Shown here piece by piece: positions 25,299-35,319 of a stretch of 64,000 nucleotides of DNA. The stretch comes from VRUE01 sp963712595 (lineage in GTDB: Bacteria; Actinomycetota; Thermoleophilia; Solirubrobacterales; 70-9). The stretch is taken from positions 310,001 to 374,000 of the forward strand of contig CAVQIM010000004.1 of NCBI GenBank assembly GCA_963712595.1, read 5' to 3'. The notes beneath the pieces were generated by a model. That model searched no databases and was not told the origin of the DNA. It worked only from the letters and a program-made list of their open reading frames with translations. How positions within the stretch are numbered: the first letter of the stretch is position 1; every line of letters starts with the position of its first letter. Position numbers and translations under genes: made by a program.

Positions 25299-25574
25299 AC
25301 GGCTTCGTCCTGCGCGCACATTCGCTCGATCCAGGTGCTCGACCCGCCGGCCGAGATCGCCGGCTGCGAGGAGTGCCTGGCGCTGGGGATGCAGTGGGTT
25401 CACCTGCGCATGTGCCAGGACTGCGGCCACATCGGCTGCTGCGACAACTCGGAGGGCAAGCACGCCACTGCCCATTTCCGGCAGACCGGGCACCCGGTGA
25501 TCCGCTCGGTCGAGCCGGGCGAGGACTGGAGCTGGTGCTACGAGGATGAGTTGATGTTCCGGCTGGCCCCTTGA
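25299..25574 (+). CDS. UBP-type zinc finger protein
   Basis: Small protein with one zf-UBP domain: CAH near the N terminus, CEECLALGMQWVHLRMCQDCGHIGCCDNSEGKHATAHF, and HPVIRSVEPGEDWSWCYEDEL. The conventional GTG at 25335 would cut off the first zinc ligands (Cys and His of SCAHIRS). I therefore extend to an in-frame ACG at 25299 that follows AAGG by about seven bases; an upstream TAA bounds the frame. The start codon is unusual and uncertain. Family members are small cytoplasmic proteins, often beside unrelated genes. Confidence 0.7.
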   Translation, partial: TASSCAHIRSIQVLDPPAEIAGCEECLALGMQWVHLRMCQDCGHIGCCDNSEGKHATAHFRQTGHPVIRSVEPGEDWSWCYEDELMFRLAP

Positions 25575-25782
25575 GGGGCAGGTCCCTTTCTCCGGGTGGT
25601 CTTTGGCGGGGATGGCGGGAAGCCAGGCCAGGGGTCGGCGATCCGACAGGGAGTCAGTCCGCCACCACCGAGGAACCAATCGCTTCGGCCGGACGACGCG
25701 TCCGTGGGCGGAGGTGTCAATTCGACTGGAGGACGACCATGCTCCTCCCCCAACCACCCCACAGGCGTCGTGGAATCAGCCG

Positions 25783-27600
25783 TCAATCCGGCGTGACGAT
25801 GGCGAAGCCCGGGTCGGGCTCGTCGAGCAGGCCGAGCAGCTCACCGAGCTTGGCGCCGTCGCCCTCGACGCGGAGGCGGCCGCTCTCCGCGAGCTCGCCG
25901 ATGTCGGCGGTTTTGAGCAGGAGCTGGTTCAGCGCCTCGCGCTCGACCACGAGGCGGGCGTCGGCTGCGGGGTCGTGGTTGCCGGGGCGATGGCGGAGGA
26001 CGCCGCGGCGAACCGTGATCGCATGCTCCTCGTCCGGGTCCGTCACCGACCACTCGATGCGCAGATGCTGCTCGGCGGCGCGGGGTCCGTCGAGGCGGAT
26101 CGCCATCGCGTCGAGCAGCTGGCTGACCGTGAGCCTGGCCAGCACGTCCGGCGGGGCGGTCGTCGTCGGTGTGCCGGCGATGCCCTCTCGCAGCTCCTGC
26201 GCGCCCATCAGGAAGAAGTTGCGCCAGGTCGCGTTCTCGGCGCCGTAGCCGAGCTGCTCGAGGGCGTCGGCCTGCAGCTCGCGCGCTGCCTCGTTCTCCG
26301 GCTCGGCGAAGACGACGTGGTTGACCACCTCGGCAACCCAGCGGTAGTCGCCGGCCTCGAAGCAGGCGCGGGCCTTCTCCAGCGCCGCCTCGGCGCCGCC
26401 CATGAACTCGACGTAGCGGCGCGCCTGCTCCACCGGTGGGTGCTCCCAGAGGTGGGCCGGGTTGCCGTCGAACCAGCCCATGTAGCGCTGGTAGATCGCC
26501 TTCGTGTTGTGGCTTATCGAGCCGTAGTACTCGCGACAGTGCCACTCGCTGGCGAGCTCCGGCGGCAGCTCGATCAGCTCGGCGATCTCAGCTCCGGTGT
26601 AGCCCTTGTTCAGCAGGCGCAGGGTCTGGTCGTGCAGGTAGGTGTAGAGATCGCGCTGCTTCTCCAGGTAGTCGACGATCTGCTCGCTCCCCCAGCAGGG
26701 CCAGTGGTGGCCGGCGAAGAGCACCTCGCTGTCCTCGCCGAAGAGCTCGATCGCCTGGTCGAGGTAGTGCGCCCAGATCCGCGGGTCGCGGACCAGGGCG
26801 CCGCGCGGGGTGAGGATGTTGTGCATCGCGCGGGCGGCGTTGTCGGCGACGCAGAGGGCGCGGGCCTCGGGGAAGTGGATGTTCATCTCCGCCGGAGCCT
26901 CGGTTCCGGGCGTCAGCTGGAAGACCATCCGCACCCCGTCGACGGTCTCCTCCTGGCCGGTCTCGACGATGTCGAGGGTGGGCGGGATCAGGGTGATCGT
27001 GCCCAGCGAGGTCGTCTGCCCGAGGCCGGAGCCGATCTGGCCGTCGGGGCCGCGCCCGAGCCGCGCCCCGTACATGTAGCCGGCGCGGCGCGCCATCGCG
27101 GTGCCGGCGAAGACGTTCTCGCTGACCGCGTGGTGGAGGAAGCCGGCGGGGGCGATGAGGGGGACGTCGCCCGCGTCGATCTCCTCCTGGGAGACGACGC
27201 CCTTGGCGCCGCCGAAATGGTCGACGTGGCTGTGGGTGTAGATCAGCCCGGTGACGGGCCGATCGCCGCGGTGCTCGCGGTAGAGGGCCAGCGCCGCGGC
27301 AGCGGTCTCGGCCGAGATCAGGGGGTCGATCACGACGATCCCCTCGCGACCCTCGATCACGTGCATGTTGGAGAGGTCGAAGCCACGCAGCTGGAAGAAG
27401 CCCGGGGCCAGCTCGAATAGGCCGGCGATGCGACAGAGCTGCGCCTGCCGCCAGAGGCTCGGATTGGCCGTCGCGGGCGGCTCGCCATCGAGGAAGTCGT
27501 AGGACTCCAGCTCCCAGACCGTGCGGCCGTCCTCGCCCTCGATCCGAGGTGGGTCGAACGGGGCGACGAGACCGCGGCGCGCTTGCTCGAAATCGTCCAC
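25783..27600 (-). CDS. MBL-fold alkylsulfatase-like hydrolase (SdsA1/BDS1 type)
   Basis: 605 residues. The N-terminal metallo-beta-lactamase domain has the metal site THSHVDHFGG (about 122-131) and further ligands in ENVFAGTAM and AGHHWPCWG. A middle helical dimerisation region (YTYLHDQTLRLLNKGYTGAEI) and an SCP2-like C-terminal domain (residues about 470-600) complete the SdsA1 architecture. The family splits alkyl sulfates to alcohol and sulfate; many are secreted, but no signal peptide is seen here. The GTG start shares one base with the upstream dehydrogenase stop (TAGTG). Context is fatty acid breakdown. Confidence 0.88.
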   Translation of the reverse strand: MDDFEQARRGLVAPFDPPRIEGEDGRTVWELESYDFLDGEPPATANPSLWRQAQLCRIAGLFELAPGFFQLRGFDLSNMHVIEGREGIVVIDPLISAETAAAALALYREHRGDRPVTGLIYTHSHVDHFGGAKGVVSQEEIDAGDVPLIAPAGFLHHAVSENVFAGTAMARRAGYMYGARLGRGPDGQIGSGLGQTTSLGTITLIPPTLDIVETGQEETVDGVRMVFQLTPGTEAPAEMNIHFPEARALCVADNAARAMHNILTPRGALVRDPRIWAHYLDQAIELFGEDSEVLFAGHHWPCWGSEQIVDYLEKQRDLYTYLHDQTLRLLNKGYTGAEIAELIELPPELASEWHCREYYGSISHNTKAIYQRYMGWFDGNPAHLWEHPPVEQARRYVEFMGGAEAALEKARACFEAGDYRWVAEVVNHVVFAEPENEAARELQADALEQLGYGAENATWRNFFLMGAQELREGIAGTPTTTAPPDVLARLTVSQLLDAMAIRLDGPRAAEQHLRIEWSVTDPDEEHAITVRRGVLRHRPGNHDPAADARLVVEREALNQLLLKTADIGELAESGRLRVEGDGAKLGELLGLLDEPDPGFAIVTPD

Positions 27601-28784
27601 TAGCCCGCCTTGGTGAGTAGGGGTGCCGGGAGGTAGGCGTCGCCATGCTCCGCGCGCAGTTCCTCGAGCATCGCCGCCGCGCGCTCGGCGCCGATCAGCT
27701 CGGTCAGCTCGAGGGGGCCGCGGGGCCAGTTGAAGCCGAGTCGCATCGCGGTGTCCATGTCGGCAGGGGTGCCGACCTCCTCTTCGAGCGCGAATGCCGC
27801 CTCGTTGGCGATCTGGGCGACGAGGCGAGGGAGGATCGCGGGGGCCGCCGGGTCGATCTTCGCCAGCGTCGCCGGGTCGAGGCTCGGCGCCTCGATACCG
27901 AGATCGGGATCCCGCCCGCGCCGGGTCTCCTCGCCGTACTCGTAGAAGCCGTGGCCGCTCTTGCGACCGAGCTGGCCTTCCGTCACCAGGTGTTCCTGGA
28001 TCTCGCTCGGCCGCCAGCGCTCCGGTTCCCCACCCTGGGCGTAGAAGGAGCGGGCGACGCTGAGGTTGACGTCGAGGCCGATCAGGTCGATCAGCTCGAA
28101 GGGGCCCATGCGGAAGCCGCCGCCGATGCGGCAGACGCGGTCGATCGTCTCGCTGTCGGCGACTCCGTCGGCGAGCATCCGCAGCGACTCCAGCGTGAAC
28201 GGCCGCGCCAATCGGTTGGCGATGAAGCCGGGGCTGTCCTTGGCGCGGATCGGCGTGCGGCCCATTCGGATGCCGACCTCGGTCGTGGCATCGAGCGCCT
28301 CCGCGGAGGACTCGGCGGTGGCGACCACCTCGACCAGCTTCATCAGCGCCGGTGGGTTGAAGAAGTGCATGCCGACGACGCGCTCGCGCCCCGGCGTCGC
28401 GATGGCGATCGCCGTCACCGGCAGCGAGGAGGTGTTGCTGGCGAGGATCGCCTCGGGCCCGCAGGCGGCGGCGAGGGCCGCGAACAGCTCGCGCTTCAGC
28501 GCCAGATCCTCGGGCGCCGCCTCGATCACCAGGTCGCATTCGCCGAGATCGGTGAGGCTTGCGGCACCACCGATTTTGTCGCTTGCGGTTTCGGCTTCCG
28601 CTTCGCTCCACAGCCCCTTCGTCGCCCCCTTGGCCAGGGCTCGGTGCAGCCGGTCGATGCCCGCTTCGAGCGCCGCTGGGACTGGATCGTGGAGCCGGGT
28701 CTCGTAGCCACCGAGCGCCGCGACCTGCGCGATCCCCGCTCCCATCGTGCCGGCGCCGACGACGCCGACCCGCTCGACCTTCAT
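27600..28784 (-). CDS. 3-hydroxyacyl-CoA dehydrogenase
   Basis: NAD-dependent oxidation of 3-hydroxyacyl-CoA in beta-oxidation; 394 residues from the ATG giving MKVERVGVVGAG. Rossmann motif GAGTMGAGIAQVAA, catalytic His in GMHFFNPPALMKLVEVV, and SPGFIANRLARPF. It has two C-terminal 6-phosphogluconate-dehydrogenase-like helical domains, so it is the longer PaaH type. Coupled to the alkylsulfatase gene downstream. Upstream enoyl-CoA hydratase is separated by about 64 bases containing a small hairpin. Confidence 0.94.
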   Translation of the reverse strand: MKVERVGVVGAGTMGAGIAQVAALGGYETRLHDPVPAALEAGIDRLHRALAKGATKGLWSEAEAETASDKIGGAASLTDLGECDLVIEAAPEDLALKRELFAALAAACGPEAILASNTSSLPVTAIAIATPGRERVVGMHFFNPPALMKLVEVVATAESSAEALDATTEVGIRMGRTPIRAKDSPGFIANRLARPFTLESLRMLADGVADSETIDRVCRIGGGFRMGPFELIDLIGLDVNLSVARSFYAQGGEPERWRPSEIQEHLVTEGQLGRKSGHGFYEYGEETRRGRDPDLGIEAPSLDPATLAKIDPAAPAILPRLVAQIANEAAFALEEEVGTPADMDTAMRLGFNWPRGPLELTELIGAERAAAMLEELRAEHGDAYLPAPLLTKAG

Positions 28785-28848
28785 TACAACTGGCTTCGCT
28801 TCGCTCGCGGCGCGAAGAACCAGATATGCACGCTTGCTCGCCCCGCGA

Positions 28849-29619
28849 TCACTTGCCCTCGAACTTCGGCTCACGCTTCTCCAGGAAGGCCCGCATTCCC
28901 TCGACCCGGTCCTCGGTCGCCATCGCCAGCTCGTAGAGTCGGCGCTCGTTCTCGAGGCCGGCGCCGAGGGCTGTCTCCTCGGCGACGAGCACGGCCTGCT
29001 TGGCGAGGCGGGCGGCGATCGGCGGCTGCTCGGCGATCGTGCGGGCCAGGGCCATCGCCTCCTCGAGCCAATCTCCCTCCGGGACGACCCTGTTGACGAG
29101 GCCCAGCTCGAGCGCGGTGCTCGCGTCGAAGCGGCGGCCGGTGAGGACGTACTCCATCGCGCGCTGCTTCCCGAGCACTCGCGCCAGCCGCTGGGTCCCG
29201 CCGCCGCCGGGGATGATCCCCAGGTTGATCTCGGGCTGGCCGAACTGCGCGGTCTCCGAGGCGACGATCATGTCGCAGGCGAGCGCCAGCTCGCAGCCGC
29301 CGCCCAGCGCCCAGCCGGAGACGGCGGCGACCATCGGGGTCTTCACCGCGGCCAGTCGCCGCCAGAAGCCAGCGGCGGGATGGCGCAGCGCCTCGGCGAA
29401 GCTGCGCTCGCTCATCGCCTTGATGTCGGCGCCGGCGGCGAAGACCTTCTCGGAGCCGGCGATCACAGCGCAGCGCACCTCCGGGTCGGGGTCGAGCCGC
29501 TCGAGCTCGGAGGCGAGCTCCTCCATCATCTCCGGCGAGAGCGCGTTGCGCGCCTCCGGGCGGTTGAGGCGCAGCAGGGCGACGTGCCCGTCGCGCGAGC
29601 TCTCGACCAGCGCGGTCAA
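28849..29619 (-). CDS. Enoyl-CoA hydratase/isomerase
   Basis: 256-residue crotonase-fold enzyme; hydrates trans-2-enoyl-CoA. Oxyanion-hole segments AGADIKAMSE (about 64-73) and GWALGGGCELALACD (about 105), and the catalytic Glu region QPEINLGIIPGGGGTQRL. Start is TTG, chosen because GGAG lies eight bases before it within the spacer after the acyl-CoA dehydrogenase stop. Middle gene of the beta-oxidation block. Confidence 0.93.
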   Translation of the reverse strand: MTALVESSRDGHVALLRLNRPEARNALSPEMMEELASELERLDPDPEVRCAVIAGSEKVFAAGADIKAMSERSFAEALRHPAAGFWRRLAAVKTPMVAAVSGWALGGGCELALACDMIVASETAQFGQPEINLGIIPGGGGTQRLARVLGKQRAMEYVLTGRRFDASTALELGLVNRVVPEGDWLEEAMALARTIAEQPPIAARLAKQAVLVAEETALGAGLENERRLYELAMATEDRVEGMRAFLEKREPKFEGK

Positions 29620-29622
29620 GGG

Positions 29623-30792
29623 TTACTCCGCGACCATCGGGGTCATCGCGTTGATCCCGGTCGCGGCGCGGCCGATGATCATCTTCTGGATCTGCGAGGT
29701 GCCCTCGTAGAGAGTGGTGACGCGGGCGTCGCGCAGGTAGCGCTCGACCGGGTAGTCGTCGACGTAGCCGGCGCCGCCGTGGACCTGGATCGCCAGGTTG
29801 GCGCATTCCACTGCCGACTCGGTCGCGTAAAGCTTCGCCACCGAGGTCTCGGTCGTGTTCGGCTTGCCTTCGTCCTTGAGCACGCCGGCCCGGTAGACCA
29901 GCATCCGCGAGGCATCCCGCTTGAGGATCATGTCGGCGATCATCTCCTGGACCAGCTGGAAGCGGGCGAGGGGAACGCCGAACTGCTTGCGCTCCTTGGC
30001 GTAGGCGACGGAGGCTTCGACGCAGCCTTCGCAGATGCCGACGCAGCCGGCGGCGACGCTGTAGCGGCCGTTGTCGAGGGCGCTCATCGCGACCTTGAAG
30101 CCGTCGCCGATCTCGCCCAGCATCGCGTCCTCGCCGACCTCGACCGAGTCGAGCGAGATCTCGCCGGTGTCGGAGGAGCGCAGGCCGAGCTTGCCGTGGA
30201 TCTCCTGCGTGGTGAAGCCCTCGCTGTCGCAGGGGACGAGGAAGCAGGCGAGGCCCTTGTGCTTCTTCTCGGGGTCGGTCTGGGCGAAGATCAGCGCCAC
30301 CTCGGAGAAGTTGGCGAGCGAGATCCACATCTTCTGGCCGCTGATCGACCAGCCGCTGTCGGTCTTGGTCGCGCGGGTGCGCAGGTTGGCGGCGTCGGAA
30401 CCGGTGTCGGGCTCGGTCAGGCCAAAGCAGCCGAGCGCCTCGCCCGAGCAGAGCCGCGGCAGCCAGCGCTGCTTCTGCTCCTCCGTGCCCCACTTCTCGA
30501 TCGAGCCGGCGACCAGCGAGGTCTGCACCGAGACGACCGTGCGGGCGGAGGAGTCGGCGCGGCCGACCTGTTCGACGATCAGGCCGTAGCCGAGGTAGTC
30601 GAGGCCGCGGCCGCCATATTCCTCGGCGACCGGCGCGCCGAGGTAGCCGACCTCGCCCAGCTTGCTCGCCAGGTCGCGATCGAAGCGGGCGGCGCGGTCG
30701 TTCTCTTTGACGCGCGGCGCGATCACGCCGTCGGCGAAGTCCCGCGCCGTTTCGGAGATAAGGCGCTGCTCATCGGTCAGCTGGAAGTCCAA
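29623..30792 (-). CDS. Acyl-CoA dehydrogenase
   Basis: FAD-dependent first step of beta-oxidation, 389 residues. Seen: GCFGLTEPDTGSDAANLRT and KMWISLANFSEVALI (FAD contacts), RKQFGVPLARFQLVQ, and the catalytic Glu in TLYEGTSQIQKMIIGR. The TTG start (giving LDFQLTDEQ) is chosen because AAAGGAG lies seven bases before it, inside the last codons of the aminotransferase-like gene. A TTG six codons earlier would ignore this site. Electrons would pass to ETF, not encoded here. Confidence 0.94.
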   Translation of the reverse strand: MDFQLTDEQRLISETARDFADGVIAPRVKENDRAARFDRDLASKLGEVGYLGAPVAEEYGGRGLDYLGYGLIVEQVGRADSSARTVVSVQTSLVAGSIEKWGTEEQKQRWLPRLCSGEALGCFGLTEPDTGSDAANLRTRATKTDSGWSISGQKMWISLANFSEVALIFAQTDPEKKHKGLACFLVPCDSEGFTTQEIHGKLGLRSSDTGEISLDSVEVGEDAMLGEIGDGFKVAMSALDNGRYSVAAGCVGICEGCVEASVAYAKERKQFGVPLARFQLVQEMIADMILKRDASRMLVYRAGVLKDEGKPNTTETSVAKLYATESAVECANLAIQVHGGAGYVDDYPVERYLRDARVTTLYEGTSQIQKMIIGRAATGINAMTPMVAE

Positions 30793-30793
30793 G

Positions 30794-31585
30794 TCAAAGC
30801 TCCTTTCCAAGGGTGGCCGCGAACGCCTCTTGCGCTTCGCGGGTACGGGGGCCGGGCGCCTGAGGCAGCTCGACGCCGTCGATTGCGGCTACGGCCTGGA
30901 TCTCGCGGGTAGTCGAGGCGAGGAAGGCCTCGTGGGCGGCGCGAAGGTCGGCGACGGGCCAGGCGCCCTCCTCGACATGCAGGGTCTTCACTAGGCGGTC
31001 GCGGGTGATCGACTCGAGCACGCCGTTGTCGAGAGCCGGCGTGCGTAGGGACCCCTGTGGGGAGACCCAGAAGATCGAGGAGGTGGGCGGCTCCAGCACG
31101 ATGCCGTCGGGCTGGACGAGGACGGCCTCGTCGGCGCCCCGGGCCTGGGCGAGCCGGGTCGATTGCATGTTCGCCGCGTAGGAGAGCGACTTGACCCCGT
31201 TGAGGATCACGCTCGGGCAGTAGGTGACGGTGGCGAGCTTCACCGTCTCGGCGTGTGCCGGGATCGGCTCGGTCATCGCCAGCCGGTGGCCGCCGCGGGT
31301 GACGATCAGCCGCAACTGCCCGTCGGCGTCGCCAAGCTCGGCTAGCAGCGCCTCGATCTCGCCTTCCAGCGCCACCCGGTCGAACTCGAGCTCGATCGCG
31401 GCGCCCGAGCGCTGCAGCCTGTCGAGGTGGTCGCCGAGGGCGAAGGGCCTGCCCTCGTAGAGCCGGATCACCTCGAAAGCCCCGTCGCCGCGGTAGAGCC
31501 CGTCGTCCTTCAGCGGCACCCTCGCCTCAGCCGTGGGCGTGATCCGCCCGTCCACGCTAGCCAGCTCTCTCAGCTCGGTCACCAT
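30794..31585 (-). CDS. Class IV aminotransferase / aminodeoxychorismate lyase-like
   Basis: 263-residue fold-IV PLP enzyme. PLP Lys is in NGVKSLSYAANM (about residue 130), with EAVLVQPDGIVLEPPTSSIFWV and the phosphate-binding GVLESITRDRL. It could be a branched-chain or D-amino acid aminotransferase or 4-amino-4-deoxychorismate lyase; sequence alone does not decide. It overlaps functionally unrelated beta-oxidation genes, and its end supplies the ribosome site for acyl-CoA dehydrogenase. A 47-base palindrome lies upstream. Confidence 0.85.
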   Translation of the reverse strand: MVTELRELASVDGRITPTAEARVPLKDDGLYRGDGAFEVIRLYEGRPFALGDHLDRLQRSGAAIELEFDRVALEGEIEALLAELGDADGQLRLIVTRGGHRLAMTEPIPAHAETVKLATVTYCPSVILNGVKSLSYAANMQSTRLAQARGADEAVLVQPDGIVLEPPTSSIFWVSPQGSLRTPALDNGVLESITRDRLVKTLHVEEGAWPVADLRAAHEAFLASTTREIQAVAAIDGVELPQAPGPRTREAQEAFAATLGKEL

Positions 31586-31614
31586 TTAGGCCGGCGAGGC
31601 TACTAATCCCCTCG

Positions 31615-31661
31615 TTCCGGTGCGCCTTATGTGGTCATTGACCACATAAGGCGCACCGGAA
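31615..31661. repeat. 47-base near-perfect palindrome
   Basis: Two perfect 23-base arms (31615-31637 and 31639-31661) around a single T. The centre reads TGGTCATTGACCA. It lies between the thiolase stop and the next minus-strand start. No U-tract follows on either side. It may be an operator for a dimeric regulator, a terminator, or both. Confidence 0.7.
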
Positions 31662-31677
31662 ATCCGGGCCGGGGGGG

Positions 31678-32877
<1,200 letters not shown>

Positions 32878-32922
32878 GTTCGGGATTTAAGTCGACCGGA
32901 GGGGTCGGCGTATCCTTGCGGC

Positions 32923-33216
32923 GTGGGCTTCGTCCTTGGCACGATCGGAATGATTGCGCTGATCGTCGGCGTGCTGGTGCTGATCGGGCACTACTACCCG
33001 GGCAGCAGCGCCGACCTGGTCGATTGGAAGCCGACCCGCTCGCCCGAACTCGAGGCGCAGAACGAAATCGACGACGTGCAGCAGATGCTCGAGGCGCAGA
33101 ACGAAATGCGGCGACGGCGCGGGGTCGAAGAGCGCAGCGAGCAGGAGCTGCGCGAGGAGGTTGCGGCGGAGGAGCTCGAACGCTTGCGTCGCCGCAGGCG
33201 CTTCGAGGCGATGTAG
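32923..33216 (+). CDS. Small membrane protein with charged coiled-coil tail
   Basis: 97 residues from a GTG. One hydrophobic helix at the N terminus (FVLGTIGMIALIVGVLVLIGHYY), then a polar helical tail rich in Glu/Arg (EAQNEIDDVQQMLEAQNEMRRRRG), in which EAQNEIDD and EAQNEMRR are a repeat of about 11 residues. A short hairpin follows the stop. Function unknown. Confidence 0.65.
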   Translation: MGFVLGTIGMIALIVGVLVLIGHYYPGSSADLVDWKPTRSPELEAQNEIDDVQQMLEAQNEMRRRRGVEERSEQELREEVAAEELERLRRRRRFEAM

Positions 33217-33217
33217 T

Positions 33218-33249
33218 CCCCTGCGCCTGCGAGTGAGCAGGCAAAGGGG
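33218..33249 (+). terminator. Stem-loop after the small membrane protein gene
   Basis: CCCC-TGC-GCCTGC pairs with GCAGGC-AAA-GGGG, starting one base after the stop codon. There is no long U-tract; an AT-rich promoter-like region (ATATTAGACCAATATATTGG) follows and probably serves the next gene. Confidence 0.45.
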
Positions 33250-33273
33250 ATATTAGACCAATATATTGGAGTA

Positions 33274-35319
33274 ATGGGCGGTGCTGAGCTCCGCGAATCA
33301 GGAGGCGCCGGCGGCCGTCTGGAGGCTGCTCGTCGCCTGCTGCTCTCTCTGGGCGCTGCTTGCGTTCTCACCCCGGTTGCGACCGCGAGCGCGGCCGCTC
33401 CGGCGACCGTGCGGGTCGACCTCAGCTCGACCGGCGTTCAGGCCAACATGACCAGCCAGAGCCCGGCGGTCAGCGCCAGTGGGCGCTGGGTGGCTTTCGA
33501 GTCGGCCGCGGACAATCTCGTCCCCGGCGACCAGAACAGCCTCAGCGACGTTTTCCTGCGGGATCGCAGGAACGTCACGACGAAGCGGATCTCCGTCAGC
33601 GCGGGGGGAGCCGAGGGCGACGGTGCTTCCTCGCAGGCCTCGATCAGCGGCGACGGACGCTGGATCGCCTTCTCCAGCTCCGCGACGAACCTCGTTCCGG
33701 GCGCCACCGGCGGCCTGGGGAACGTCTATCTCTACGACCGCACCAGCGGCGCCCTGCAGCGGATCAGCAACGCCCTTGGCAGCGCAAACGGAGGCAACGA
33801 CAACTCCAGCGAACCGCGGCTCAGCTCCGACGGCTCGGTCGTGGTCTTCACCAGCGGCGCCAGCAACCTGGTGTCCGGCGACGGGGCGAAGGTCGACGTC
33901 TTCATGTACCGGCTCTCGACCGGTGCCCTGACTCGGGTCAGCGCCCGCACCGATGGCGCCGACCCCGGTGGAGACGCCCGGGCCGGCGCGGCCAGTGCAG
34001 GCGGGGCGTTCGTCACCTTCACCAGCACCGCCAACGACCTCGTCAGCGGCGACGGTGGTCACTCCGACGTTTTCGTGCGGGACACGGCGGCCAACCAGAT
34101 CGCGCGGGTGAGCGTCACCTCGGCCGGGGGCGAAGCGAACTCCGACTCGGCACTCTCTTCGATCAGCGCCGACGGCTGCCAGATCGCCTTCGACTCGACC
34201 GCCAGCAACCTGGTGTTCGGCGACGACGGCTCGAAAGCGGTGAAGGTCTTCGTGCGTGACCGCTGCGCCGGCTCGACCGAATTCGCGAGCCTCTCCAACG
34301 GCAGCGCCCAGGGCGGGGTGCTCGAACGGGTGCCTGCTCTCTCCGACGACGGCTGCTTGGTCGGGATGATCGAGCTCTCTAACAACCTGCTGGTCCCGGC
34401 GGGAGGATGGCGGGCGGCCGTGCTGCGCGACCGCTGCGGAGGGTTCACCAATCGCGTCGACCTCTCCAGCGCCGGTGAAGGGGGCAACGGGCATACCGAC
34501 GGGATCTCCTTCAGCCCCGGCGGCGCTCGCTACGTGGTCTTCCACTCCGGTGCGGAAAACCTCGTCCCCGGCGCCGACGCGAACGGTGCCGCGAGCGACG
34601 TCTTTCTGCGTGACCGGGGGAACGCCGTGCCGCCGCTCGCCGATCTGCAGGTCAGCGTCGAAGGCCACCGCGTGCGCGCGGACGCCTCTGCTTCCTCCGA
34701 CCCCGACAACGAAATCGCCGCCGTGCGAATCGGCTTCGGCGACGGCAGCGCCGAGACGACGGGCGTCGCCGCGATCCACGAATACGCCCGCGAGGGCACC
34801 TTCACGGTGACCGCGATCGTCACCGACGAGGACGGGCTCAGCGCGACTGCGGCCCGGGCCGTGACCGTCTCGGGGAGCGATGACGGAAGCGGCGCCGGCG
34901 GGGGGGACCCGGTGCGAGCGCCGTTGACCTTGAAAGGCGCCCACCTCTCCCGGAAGCGCTTTGCGGTCGCGCGGCGGGGCGCTCGGGCGGCGACGCTCAG
35001 CCTCACGGCGAGCGACGCGGCGGCGCTGACGCTTCGCTTCGAGCGGGCGCTGCCTGGCCGCGGCAGCGGCCGCAGCTGCTCCCCCGCGGCTCGCCGCGGT
35101 CCGCGCTGCACTGCCTACCGAGCGGCTGGAACCGCGACCGCGTCGCTCGGGGCGGGGCAGAGCTCGATTCCCCTCTCCGGGCGAACCGGCAGCGGCAAGG
35201 CGCTGGCGCCGGGGACCTACCGGCTGACGCTGAGCGCCACGGCTGCGGACGGTCGCACCGCCACGGCGGCGAACCCACTGGCCTTCACCATTCTCGCCAA
35301 GAAAGGCAGGAGGAGGTGA
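33274..35319 (+). CDS. Secreted beta-propeller (PD40-like) protein with PKD domain
   Basis: 681 residues. Signal peptide in LLLSLGAACVLTPVATASA (about 22-42). Residues about 45-440 contain six or so WD40-like PD40 repeats of the form GRWVAFESAADNLVPGDQNSLSDVFLRD, as in TolB-type propellers. A PKD-like domain follows (DASASSDPDNEIAAVRIGFGDGS to VTVSG), then an Ig-like C-terminal region (LTLKGAHLSRKRFAVARRG). No catalytic motif is seen. The stop overlaps the start of the next secreted-protein gene (GTGA), so the two are co-translated. Confidence 0.82.
   Translation: MGGAELRESGGAGGRLEAARRLLLSLGAACVLTPVATASAAAPATVRVDLSSTGVQANMTSQSPAVSASGRWVAFESAADNLVPGDQNSLSDVFLRDRRNVTTKRISVSAGGAEGDGASSQASISGDGRWIAFSSSATNLVPGATGGLGNVYLYDRTSGALQRISNALGSANGGNDNSSEPRLSSDGSVVVFTSGASNLVSGDGAKVDVFMYRLSTGALTRVSARTDGADPGGDARAGAASAGGAFVTFTSTANDLVSGDGGHSDVFVRDTAANQIARVSVTSAGGEANSDSALSSISADGCQIAFDSTASNLVFGDDGSKAVKVFVRDRCAGSTEFASLSNGSAQGGVLERVPALSDDGCLVGMIELSNNLLVPAGGWRAAVLRDRCGGFTNRVDLSSAGEGGNGHTDGISFSPGGARYVVFHSGAENLVPGADANGAASDVFLRDRGNAVPPLADLQVSVEGHRVRADASASSDPDNEIAAVRIGFGDGSAETTGVAAIHEYAREGTFTVTAIVTDEDGLSATAARAVTVSGSDDGSGAGGGDPVRAPLTLKGAHLSRKRFAVARRGARAATLSLTASDAAALTLRFERALPGRGSGRSCSPAARRGPRCTAYRAAGTATASLGAGQSSIPLSGRTGSGKALAPGTYRLTLSATAADGRTATAANPLAFTILAKKGRRR

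Noticed and set aside
25575..25782. Possible small genes in the spacer after the zinc finger gene
   Set aside because: Frames on both strands are Pro/Gly/Ser-rich without ribosome sites or motifs; I see nothing supportable there.
27601..28611. Upstream extension of the alkylsulfatase frame into the dehydrogenase gene
   Set aside because: Out of frame with a strongly supported 3-hydroxyacyl-CoA dehydrogenase; composition is non-coding.
28785..28848. Hairpin-containing spacer resembling the nested repeat core (GCTCGCG, TGCACGC)
   Set aside because: Similarity is short and the outer arms are missing; it may be a simple terminator or chance.
31615..31661. Calling the palindrome a FadR site
   Set aside because: The central half-sites are similar but spacing differs from the known FadR operator and no FadR gene is in the window, so I only note the likeness.
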